Shown piece by piece: positions 27,430 through 39,000 of a DNA stretch of 64,000 bases. A program made the translations under genes and the position numbers. The notes under the pieces are model-generated. The model was not told the DNA's origin. It saw nothing but the letters and a program-made list of their open reading frames with translations, and ran no database searches. How positions within the stretch are numbered: the stretch's first letter is position 1; the number at the start of each line of letters is the position of its first letter. Origin of the DNA: Eopsaltria australis (lineage: Eukaryota; Chordata; Aves; Passeriformes; Petroicidae). The stretch is taken from the NCBI GenBank assembly GCA_034509425.1, contig JAVTVJ010001191.1:41001-105000 (forward strand). The letters are read 5' to 3'.

Positions 27430-27592
27430 GGCTGGTACAACCCTCCCTGGCAGTGCCCAAGGCTGGATGGGGCTGGGAGCAGCCTGGGACAGTGGGAGGT
27501 GTCCCTGCCATGGCAGGGGTGGCACTGGATGGGCGGTGAGGTCCCTTCCAACCCAAACCATTCTGGGATTCTGGGATTCTGTGATGTCCATG
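27430..27592 (+). mobile_element. CR1 LINE 3' fragment
   Basis: ccctggcagtgcccaaggct to accattctgggattctggga, with the ATTCTGTG-type 3' terminal repeat. Confidence 0.85.
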
Positions 27593-29877
27593 ACAAGGGT
27601 TGCAATCTGAGAGGGGCCCCTGAGTGAAGGATCCCCCACTTCCAGCACCAGATGAGCCTCAGGAAGGTGCAGCTCCTTGGGGCTCCCTCCAGAACCCTGC
27701 CCAAGGCTCCTGCATTCCAGCCACGAGGTTTTTTTGTCCTGGTGGCCAGTTCAGGTGTCACTGTAATTGATGCTGGTGAAATGACACTGTTAACAAAGTG
27801 ATGCTACTTGTGAAACACTGAAATGAATGTTGGCAGCTACTGAGGAAAATTAGGACAGCAATAAAAGGTTAGACAATGACATTTAATGGTACTCCAGTAA
27901 TAGATTTTATCACTTTTTTTATCCTACCACAACAATGTGTATTTTCATATACATTATATTTAATAAAATGTATTGATATGGAATTAGGAAAGCATGGGTT
28001 TAGTACTATTTACATATTTTAATTGAAACAATTTTCTTAACAACATTGAAAAATAGAAACTTAAAGTTCTCTTAATCGTGTTTTCAGCCAGTTAGTGGTA
28101 AACAAATGCATGCCTAGGAAGTCACACTCCCTCTAAAACGTGGTCAGTTGAAAGTTTCTAACTAAAGTGTGTATCTCTGTTTTGTTTCAAAAAATACATA
28201 AGTATGTCTGTCATTTCTGATACAAAATTCTACACTATCTTCAATAAATAAATAATAAAGCGATTCTGAAAAGTATGAAATGTAAACTTTGTTGTCCCTC
28301 CAACATACATTTTTTTTTTTTTCCTTCCCATTGCTTGAAACATTACAGTGGTCTTTTAGGAAATTATAATACACAGACACTTCCCAGCACAGTTTACACT
28401 TATTACCATACTGACCTACCTACCTGTTATGGATAAATCCTAATTTCCTAATGGAAACCAATAAGACTTGGAGTGCTAGAGAACACTGCCGACACAGGAG
28501 AGGTGGGAACCAGTACTGAAAGGACATGCAAGGAACACCAAAACCTAACAACAGCTCCACGAGAACGTTCACATGCGAATGACACGGGCTGGCACCTCCC
28601 ATCCGGAATGAAGTCCTTACAAAAATACCAGTGGATGCGTGGCAGGGCATGAACAAAAGGAATCCAAGCAGAACAAAGAGGAATTTGACTCTCAGGGATC
28701 TTTTGTCCCCCGAGTCCAGACTCAGCAGAGCACTCACACGTGTGCCTGAGGGAGAGCAGACGCCGCTGCCCGCCTGGAGCCGGGGGCTTGGCCAAACAGG
28801 GACGTGGGCTGACGTTGTTATCCATGGAGTGGAACGGGTGGGGAGCCCTGACATTCCCCGGGGTGGCTCTGGGCTCCCCCTCTGCACCACCAGAGCTCTG
28901 GGCACACCCAGCAGTGCCCTGGGGGAGCTGCAGGACGTGGCTGCCCCGAGCCTGGCACTCCTGGCTGCACACAGGTGAGCACAGCTCAGCTCCACACCTG
29001 GCACCGCGGCTGCTTCACAGCCCAGGCTCTGCACGCTGGAATTCCCTTCCTGAGCTGCAGCCACGACTGTTTCTTCTTCCCCACTGCAGGTGATGCTCAC
29101 CCCAGGAGCAGCAGCAGTACAGGAGCACCCGAGGGGTACCCACGACACCAGCAGGGCTCTGTGCCTCACCCTTGGCTCCTGTCCCAGCACTCACAGTCCT
29201 GGGGACAACAGCGGCTTCCACAGGGACCAAGGGGTGGCCTCTCATGGAGTGCAATTCATCTCTGGGCACAAGGCCTGGACATCTTTTATTTTCAGGGGCA
29301 ACATGAGTCATGAAGTGGTATGTTAATAGAATCTTCTCTGTTTATAGATATAGACTATTTATTTTCTAAGTCTTTTCAGTACCATCGTGAAGATCCCCAA
29401 AGATCTTCTTGCTGCGGAGCTGCTCCTTCCATTCACATCACACTTCCACACCACTCTGCTGAGCAATAGGCACAGAACTCCTGAAGGGGGAAACCCCTCA
29501 GAACGCCTCCAAAACACACCCACACCTCCTTCTCCGTGGGAATTGAAGAGCAGGGCAGCTGCAGCAAGCACAGCCACCCCTGTGGTTTGCCAGCCATCCC
29601 AACTGCAGCACAAGGAGCAGCAGGGTTGTGTCACCAGCCCAGGACACCAACGCCGAGCTCCACACAGAGACTGAGGGAGATCTCCTCACTAAATTGGGAT
29701 TCGTGTGTTCAGTGAGAATTATCAAGGCACAAAGATGCTCCTGTTTGCTTTGATAACCCTCTGGCGTGTGAAGGGCGAGCAGCAGTTTCATGCCACACCA
29801 GCAAGGACTCGGTGACAGCTCCTGCAGCCTCCCCCTGCAGTGAACTCGGGCTGAATTCCGGCACCGGCCCCTCTCTC

Positions 29878-30026
29878 CTAAGGCTCATCAAACAGCTGCA
29901 GGTCCAGGCGCACCACGATCTCTCCTGTGGGGACTTCGTGCAGGAGGAGACACTTTGTAACTGGTCCCTTGGAACCCTGATCCTTCTTGATGTCCGCCAC
30001 ACGGATCTCTGTCCTGCCCAGGAAGT
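29878..30026 (-). CDS. ITSN1: ITSN1 last coding exon with stop
   Basis: This exon reads [40 protein letters not shown] and DLQLFDEP, then TAG (29878-29880 on the + strand, cta). It completes the C2 domain. The acceptor is tgcattccag. DLQLFDEP is the diagnostic intersectin-1 end. Confidence 0.95.
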
Positions 30027-33000
30027 CTGGAATGCAGAGACACAGCCTGCTCAGCAAAGGGAAACCAGAGTGTGCAGAGGGACCTGAACTTCCACCCACA
30101 CACAACACAAGAGGAAACCAGCCTTTGGTCCAACTCTAGTTGTGCACTGGAAGAGGGCCAAAGGCTGTCAAGCTGCACAGAAGGGGATTTAGCCAGACCA
30201 TGTTAAACAGCAGCAGCATTAAAACTAAACAGGCCCACGAGTGGAAAAACCCACTATGGAATTCACAGCTGCCTCACTTCAGGGATTTCTTGATCTTATG
30301 ATACGTTATCAGAAGGCCAAAGTTCTCAGTTAAACCTGAGCTGAACCAGCTGGAGATGACAGAGCCAAGTAGGGCATCAGCCCAGCAGCGAGGTCAGTGG
30401 GCCAGTACCAATCCTACCCAAACACTGCCTGAGAGGCTGGGGCTCCAAACACAGCCTGTGATGCTCCACATGTTTATCCCAGCTCATGAAACAAGAATGA
30501 GAGAGGCTGTGGACTCCCCATCCCTGGAAGTGTTGAAGGCCACACTGGATGGGGCTTAGAGCAGCCTGGGACAGTGGAAGGTGTCCCTGCCCATGGAAGG
30601 GGTTGGAACTGGATGATCTTTAAGGCCCCTTCTGAGACAAACCATTCCATGATTCTGCTGGGTTTGGAATGCTGGGCTCATTTTGGCCACTGTTTTTGCA
30701 TAGAACAGGAACTCAAAGGCATTTCTGTTCCTCCTGCCTGAACCCATCCGTGTGCAAGCAGCATCCAGAGCTTTCTGGAGTCTCAGCAGAATTACAAACC
30801 ACACTTCAGTTGTTGTCAGCTGCACAAGAAAAGGAACTCTCAAAACCCAGAGGGAGCTGAATCCCTTTTGTGCTGATACTGGGGTGGAGCAAGGGTAAGT
30901 TGACTCCCAAATATGCAAAGGAGCTCAAATCTGAGCCATCTTTAAAGATCATCTCCCAAGCCAGCCCATTCCCTCTGATCTCCCTCAGCAGGAATGCTCC
31001 TCCTCAAAGCAGAGCTTTGCGAGGCCCCGGGCAGGGCAGCCCCGTACGCACCGTCCGGGGAGAACTGGTCCCGCTCGAACACCGTGATGCACAGCACGTC
31101 CTGCTCCAGGTCCTTGATGAAGAACTGGCAGTTGGAATTCCACTTGGGATTCAGGGTGTCCTGGATGGTCTTGGTGATGTGGCACTGGGAGCCCATGGTC
31201 ACCTCGCAGTAGGGGTTGCTCTTTCCTGGGAAGATGGGAACAAACAGAAATGATGGGGGCTTTTTCAGCTGGGTGATCCTGCTCCTGAGCTTCCCTCTGC
31301 TCCGACAGCCAACTGAGCTGGGAGAGACCTTGGCCACACCAGGCTCTGATCCCATCCCAGGCTCTGATCCCATCCCAGGCTCTGACTCCATCCCAGGCTC
31401 TGACCCCATCTCAGGCTCTGACCCCATCCCAGGCTCTGACTCCATCCCAGGCTCTGACCCCATCCCAGGCTCTGATCCCATCCCAGGCTCTGACTCCATC
31501 CCAGGCTCTGACCCCATCTCAGGCTCTGACCCCATCCCAGGCTCTGATCCCATCCCAGGCTCTGATCCCATCCCAGGCTCTGATCCCATCCCAGGCTCTG
31601 ATCCCATCTCAGGCCCTGACTCCATCCCAGGCTCTGATCCCATCCCAGGCTCTGATCCCATCCCAGGCTCTCACCCCATCCCAGGCTCTGATCCCATCCC
31701 AGGCTCTGATCCCATCCCAGGCTCTGATCCCATCTCAGGCCCTGACTCCATCCCAGGCTCTGACTCCATCCCAGGCTCTGATCCCATCCCAGGCTCTGAT
31801 CCCATCCCAGGCTCTGATCCCATCCCAGGCTCTGATCCCATCCCAGGCTCTGATCCCATCCCCGGCCCTGATCCCATCCCAGGCTCTGCTTCACTGCCTT
31901 TGTGATGGTGTAACATCACAGTGAACACTCCTCTCTGCTGGGTGCTGAGCACCCTCCACTCTTCCCTTCAGGATTTCATGGATTGTGCGGTGGAAGCTGA
32001 GTCAGTCTGAAACAAAAGCCTCATGCAGGACAACTGCAGGACCACGGCTGAGCTGCACAAATTCACCTCTGCCAGTCTGACCTTCATTGGACCCACACCA
32101 TTGAACAGAATCATGTCTGGGACAGAGCCCTGCAGAGTCAGGCTGGCAAATGGGAATGCTCCTGATGGAGCAGAGTGAGCCTGGGCACTCACCATGGGAC
32201 CTGCAGGGTTTCAGTTCAATGCCTTCAACAACATTCACCATCAGCCTCCCGATGCCTGTTGCCCTCTGAGAGCGAACTGTGGTGGGACAGAAGAGCAGAG
32301 AGAAACATCACCAATGGATTTTCCTGCCCAGGGATTTTCCACAACAGATGAGAACCCCTCATCCTGTGCTGTACCTAAGTAGGCCTTTTCCCTCTTCTTC
32401 TTTTCAGTCTCTATGTAAAGCTCTGAAGCAGCTTTGATCTTCTGAACCCAGGCAGTCCTTCAGAAGGAAAGGAGAAGAAAAAAAAAATTGCAAAATGCCG
32501 TTTCTGTTTTTCCCTGCTGGAGCACAGCAGACAAAACTAAAGCTGTCCCTCCTTCCCAGCCAAGGCTCTGGCTCCATCCCAGGCTCTGCCATCCCACAGC
32601 TGATCTCACTGGAATTCCCAGCACCTGCAGAATGTGACCATCCCATCCTATCCCATCCCATCCCATCCCATCCCATCCCATCCCATCCCATCCCATCCCA
32701 TCCCATCCCAAGGCAGCAAACCCCAGCACACAAAGCAAGCTCAGGAGAACCACGAGCAGGAGATGCTTGATGAGAAAATGAAAGGTCTAAAGACCAGGTT
32801 TGCTTTCATCCAGCCCTTTGCTTTACTGCAATCAACTGATTTCTTGGAGCCACGAGGTACAAGACACTGGTGCTGCTGAGGTGGCCACTGTCCTTGGTCC
32901 CTGAGGGTTCCTGCCAAATTCTGCTGACTCCCAAGACATCAAAAGCCCTTGGGGAGTCCATGGGTGGTGAATGGGCCCTTCTGGGAAATCATTTCATGCT

Positions 33001-36000
33001 TAAGAATTATAGAACATGATGAGTTGGAAGGACCCACATGGATCATTGAGTCCAACTCCTGACCCCAACAATCCCAGCCTGTGCCTGAAGGACTCTGAGG
33101 GGGAAGGCTGACAGAGAAAAAGGGTGGCACAAGGGCTACTGAGTGACCTCAAGGGCTTAGGGGAACTGCTGGGACATACAAGGGAGCCTGAGTCAAGGAA
33201 ACATGGGAGAATCTGGAAGCTGTGGATCCATTTCTGAACCCCAAATGAAGAGCTGCTGCTCCACAGGACATTCATGGTTTGGGGGGGATCCTAAAACCCA
33301 TCCAGTGCCACCCCCTGCCATGGGCAGGGACACCTTCCACTGTCCCAGGCAACAGCAGAAGGTAGAACTGCACCTTTTGGCTTCTCCACATTACCACAAA
33401 ATGTGAAATTCAGCCTAAATATCCACCCTCAGCTATTTAATCACTGGTCTGGCTGGAATGCAGGAAACATCACTTCTCCCTCCCTTTCAGATCACCATAT
33501 TCCCAAGAAGTCTTGTAAATCAACCAGCTTGGAGAGTGCTCTGCAAGTTCCCACCACAACCATTCCCACCCTCCACCTGCACCAGGCTTTTCAAAGGCCC
33601 ACAAAGGCACTCACCTCTCATTGATGCTCTCGGCCCGCAGCGTGTAGACTCTGTCAATGTGGGAGATGTGGAAGATGGGCTCATCTCCAGAAGGGTCTGT
33701 GGGCAATTTTACCAGTACCTCGTTTAGAAAAATGGGCTGTAAAACATCAGCAAAGCTGGAGTTGTACTGCAGGGTCTGCACACTCAGCACACATCAGCTC
33801 ACTGCAGGTCTGCCACACGCCCCAAGCAGCTCCCCCCTTCTGCCTCCCATCTTTCTGCAGAAAAGTTTAAAAGCTGACAAAGACAGAGGTGTCTGCAGAG
33901 CCTGGAGATACCCCTGGGGAGAGCCAGGCCCAGCAGAGTCTCCTGGAGAGCCAAGCCCAGCAGAGTCTCCTGGACAGAGCCAAGCCCAGCAGAGTCTCCT
34001 GGAGAGCCAGGCCCAGCAGAGTCTCCTGGACAGAGCCAGGCCCAGCAGAGTCTCCTGGAGAGCCAGGCCCAGCAGAGTCTCCTGGAGAGCCAGGCCCAGC
34101 AGAGTCTCCTGCAGAGCCAGGCCCAGCAGAGTCTCCTGGAGAGCCAAGCCCAGCAGAGTCTCCTGGAGAGAGCCAGGCCCAGCAGAGTCTCCTGGACAAA
34201 GCCAAGCCCAGCAGAGTCTCCTGGAGAGCCAGGCCCAGCAGAGTCTCCTGGACAAAGCCAAGCCCAGCAGTCTCCTTGCCCCAGAGAACAGTGAATGCCA
34301 CTCTCCCTCTGCTCCCTCGTGGAAGAATTCTGTTCAAGCAAAACCTCAAAAGCCCCTTTTCTTATCTCACCAGAGCACACAGCCCCCTTTCCTGCCATCA
34401 GCCCCTGAACCCCAAAGCTTTCAAACCTCCTCTCTAGGAAGGCTCTTGCCCACACCCCAGAATGGAGCTACTGAGCGCTGTCCCCTTCCCTGCCAGAGCA
34501 GCACTTACAGTTTTGTACATTTTGTATTGCAGGTTGGACTTGGGGCTGAAGACCTTGTCTGTGCCCGAAGAGCCAAGAGGTTTTATGATCTGAGTGAGGA
34601 GGAGGAAGTCGTTGAAGAGAAAACCATACAGCTCCTTGTTACTCTTGGCTTTATAGAGCTTCCCACTGTGCAGGAACTTGCGTGGTCCCAAGCAGTTTGT
34701 AACTGAATTAAAAACGAGTTGCTGCGAAAAGTAGAAGAAGAACAACAACGCACTGTATAAAGTGAAACAATCGGGGCTGCCCTGAAAGAGACCAAATACA
34801 GGTTTGAGTCCTGGTTCCAGTCAGTGTCACGGGGATGACGAGCGATGCCTCGAGCAGGACAAGCAGTGCAGGTCACGGCAGGCTCCATCAGAGTCCCCTG
34901 GGAGGCAGCCCATGGGTGACAGGGGACGGGCTGGGCAGGCAGGGGGAAGCCAAAAGCATCTGTGCCCCCTTGCCAGGCACATGCACCTCCAGCAGAGGGA
35001 CTGAGCCAGGGCACCTGGACTGCATGAGCAGCAGCTCTGCAAACAGCCTCTGCACAGGCTGAGCTCCCCTAAGGGCTGCATCCTCAATTGGGCTGGAATA
35101 TTGTTGGGTTACACAGTGTGTGTTACAGGAAAGCAGCCTGGAATGCCCAGAGGGAGCCTCTTCCCTTCCAGAGGTGCCCAGGAAGCACATCCAGGGCACC
35201 AGGGATGGGCATGGCAAAGAGGATCATGGCTTTGTGGCCTCTGCACCCATTGTGGGAGAGGATTGTAGGGTGTGACCTTCTAGGGGATTGTTTATCTTTG
35301 CTGTTTATGGGATGGCACAGCCTGGGGGTGGGATGGGATCAAGGGAATTTTCACTGCGTGGTGGAGGGCAGTGGCCATGGGGCAGTAGCCATGGGGCAGT
35401 GGCCATGGGGCAGTGACCATGGGGCAGTAGCCATGGGGCAGTGGCCATAGGGCAGTGGCCATGGGGCAGTGGCCATGGGGCAGTGGCCATAGGGCAGTGG
35501 CCATGGGGCAGTGGCCATGGGGCAGTGGCCATGGGGCAGTGACCATGGGGCAGTGGCCATAGGGCAGTGGCCATGGGGCAGTGGCCATGGGGCAGTGGCC
35601 ATAGGGCAGTGGCCATGGGGCAGTAGCCATGGGGCAGTGGCCATAGGGCAGTGGCCATAGGGCAGTGGCCATGAGGGAGTGGCCATAGGGCAGTGGTCAT
35701 GGGGCAGTGGCCATGGGGCAGTAGCCATGGGGCAGTGGCCATGGGGCAGTGGCCATGGGGCAGTGGCCATGGGGCAGTAGCCATAGGGCAGTGGCCATGG
35801 GGCAGTGGCCATGGGGCAGTAGCCATAGGGCAGTGGCCATGGGGCAGTGGCCATGGGGCAGTGGCCATGGGGCAGTAGCCATGGGGCAGTAGCCATGGGG
35901 CAGTGGCCATGTGGCAGTGGCCATGGCAGTAGCCACAGCAGCAGCCATAGGAGCAGTGTCAGCAGCAGTCCCAGAGTGCTCTGGAGCAGTCTCAGCCTCT

Positions 36001-39000
36001 GTCTGTTCAATGAACTCTGCACACCATCACAGTCTCATCAGAGCAGTCCCTGCCCCTGCGTTGGATCCTACAGAATTTCACCCCTCCAAACATCCCAGAG
36101 GATTCCACATGGCCACGATACCCCGAGCTGGAGCTGCTGGCCACTGGGACTGGCACAACCCCAGACTCAGCTGGGGCTTGCTATGGATCAGCAGAGTGTT
36201 GTCCTTGCCTGAAGTGCCATGTTCAGGTTTAATGTCACCAGGGGATGGCACAGCTCTCGCCACCCTGGGCAGCTGGCTCTGGAGTGGCTCCTTTGGCAGG
36301 CTGGGAGCCCCTTGGGCAGAAAGCAGGGAGAGGCTGGAGCGCTCCCTGCCATGCCTGGAGGCTGCTGCTGGTGCTCCAGGGCAGGGAGCACCACGGGCTC
36401 TGCCAGGCTGGGGATCTCTGCTCTGGGGACAGGCACCACCCACAGAAGGGACAGCAGCCACTTCCCTTCAGGCAGAGCTGAATGTGCTGACACTGTCACA
36501 CACAGCCTTCTCCCAGAGCACACTCCCTAAGGTGAAATGGAACTTTTCTACTTTAAGAACCAATCAGTGCTCATTATTTTTTACTTTCTAGAACTCAAAA
36601 CTTTGAAAATCAAGTTGTGGTCTGTCTGCCTCTGCCATCAGAATATCCTCCTTCCTTTTGCAGGACATACAAACACAATACTTCTAGAAACTTATCATGT
36701 AACCATAAGAAACAACTTGGAATGGGAGGCAGGGATTCTCTCTGTAAAGTCTCCAGAGACTTGATGAGTATTCTTGAGTTTTCAAATGTATACAAAGCTT
36801 TATCATGGAAAATATTTTTAAATATTTGTTTTTTAAAGCACTCCAAAGTGGTCAGGTACAGCTTTGGGCTGGGATACAGCAGTCCCACTGCACCACAAAG
36901 AACTGGGAAACTGGGAAGCTGTGGCTGCAAATTGCAGCACTGAACCCGGGACTGGTCCAGGGCCAGGGAACCAAGCAGGATTCACCCCGAGGGGCAGGAA
37001 CAGCAACCAGGAGCACGTGCAGGTGGGCAGGGAGCTGGACACAGGGGGGACAGGGATGCCAGGGCTGGCTGCTCCCCATGCCTGGTGGATCTCGTGCAGA
37101 GGACAGGGAGCTGTGCACAGGTGCCACAGGGACAAGGACAGGGACAGGGTTGGGATGCTGGTGTTGGCTGTTCCCCATGCCTGGTGGATGATGTGCAGAG
37201 GGCAGGGAGTTGGGCACAGGTGGCACAGGGACAGGGATGCTCCCGTGCCTGGTGGATGATGTGCAGGAGGAAAGGGAGCCCAGGACAGGTGGCACAGGGA
37301 CAGGGATGCTGGTGTTGACCCCTCCCCGTGCCTGGGGGGGTCTCGTGCAGAGGGCAGGGAGCCGGGCACAGATGGCACAGGTGGCACAGGTGGCACAGGA
37401 AGCACAGGAGGCACAGGAGGCACAGGTGGCACAGGTGGCACAGGAGGCACAGGAGGGTGGCACAGGTGGCACAGGTGGCACAGGTGGCACAGGAAGCACA
37501 GGTGGCACAGGTGGCACAGGTGGCACAGGTGGCACAGGAGGCACAGGAGGGTGGCACAGGTGGCACAGGTGGCACAGGAGGCACAGGAGGGAGGCACAGG
37601 TGGCACAGGAGGCACAGGAGGGACAGGAGGCGCAGGTGGCACAGGTGGCACAGGAGGCACAGGAGGCACAGGTGGCAGAGGCACAGGAGGCCAGGAAGCA
37701 CAGGTGGGCCAGTGAGGCACAGGAAGCACAGTGGCACAGGTGGCACAGGTGCACAAAGGAGCACAGGAGGCACAGGAGGCACAGGTGGCACAGGTGCACA
37801 GGTGGGCAACAGGAGGCACAGAGGCACAGGTGGCACAGGAGGCACAGGAGGCACAGGAAGCACAGGTGGCAAGGTGGCACAGGTGGACAGGAGGGAGGCA
37901 CGGAGGCACAGGGGGCCTAAGGAGGCACAGGTGGCACAGGAAGCACAGGTGGCACAAGGTGACACAGGTGGCACAGGTGGCACAGGTGGCACAGGAGGCG
38001 CAGGTGGCACAGGTGGCACAGGTGGCACAGGTGGCACAGGAGGGACAGGAGGCGCAGGTGGCACAGGTGGCACAGGAGGCACAGGAGGCACAGGAGGGTG
38101 GCACAGGTGGCACAGGTGGCACAGGTGGCACAGGAGGCACAGGAGGGAGGCACAGGTGGCACAGGAGGCACAGGAGGGACAGGAGGCGCAGGTGGCACAG
38201 GAGGGACGGAAGCACGGAGGCACAGGTGGCACAGGAGGCACAGGTGGCAACAGGTGGAACAGGAGGCACAGTGGCACACAGGTGGCACAGGAGGCACAGG
38301 TGGCACAGGTGGCACAGGTGGCACAGGTGGAACAGGAGGCACAGGTGGCACAGGAGGGACAGGAGGGACAGGAGGCACAGGTGGCAGGCACAGGTGGCAC
38401 AGGTGGCACGGGGCACAGGAGGCACAGGAGGGACAGGTGGCACAGGTGGCACAGGTGGCACAGGAGGCACAGGTGGCACATGTGGCACAGGAGGCACAGG
38501 TGGCACAGGTGGCACAGGAGGAACAGGAGGCACAGGAGGCACAGGAGGGTGCACAGGTGGCACAGGAGGCACAGGTGGCAGCAGGAGGACAGGAGGCACA
38601 GGAGGGCAACAGGTGAGGCAGGAGGCACAGGAGGCCAGGAAGGAGCAGGAGGCAAGCAGTGGCACAAGTGGCACAGGAGGCACAGGAGGCACAGGAGGCA
38701 CAGGAGGCAACAGGTGGCACAGGTGCACAGGGGGCACAGGAGGCACAGGAGGCACAGGTGACACAGGTGGCACAGGAGGCACAGATGGCACAGAAGGCAC
38801 AGGTGGCACAGGTGGCACAGGAGGCACAGGAGGCACAAGTGGCACAGGTGGCACAGGTGGCACAGGAGGCACAGGAGGCACAGGTGGCACAGGTGGCACA
38901 GGGGGCACAGGAGGCACAGGAGGCACAGGTGGCACAGGTGGCACAGGAGGCACAGGAGGCACAAGTGGCACAGGTGGCACAGGAGGCACAGGAGGCACAG

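Larger units (their letters stand above)
24780..29877 (-). other. ITSN1: Probable ITSN1 long-isoform 3' UTR and flank
   Basis: Downstream of the ITSN1 stop lie about 5 kb of largely AT-rich sequence interrupted by CR1 fragments and no credible gene. Candidate polyadenylation hexamers on the - strand (TTTATT on +) include 26070-26075 and 24782-24787. Human ITSN1 long transcripts are known for long 3' UTRs, which favours the distal site, but the sequence alone does not decide it. An open frame at 28420-29190 lies inside and is treated as chance. Confidence 0.4.

Noticed and set aside
28420..29190. 256-codon - strand frame
   Set aside because: Lies just downstream of the ITSN1 stop in probable 3' UTR, has no recognisable domain and shows composition like random GC-rich sequence.
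31216..31905. Gly-Ser-Asp-Pro repeat protein (both strands)
   Set aside because: 18-bp intronic minisatellite between ITSN1 C2-domain exons, with no conserved flanking sequence.
35305..36022. Pro/His/Cys-rich frames of about 200 codons
   Set aside because: 14-bp minisatellite; three unit lengths make a 42-base, stop-free period.
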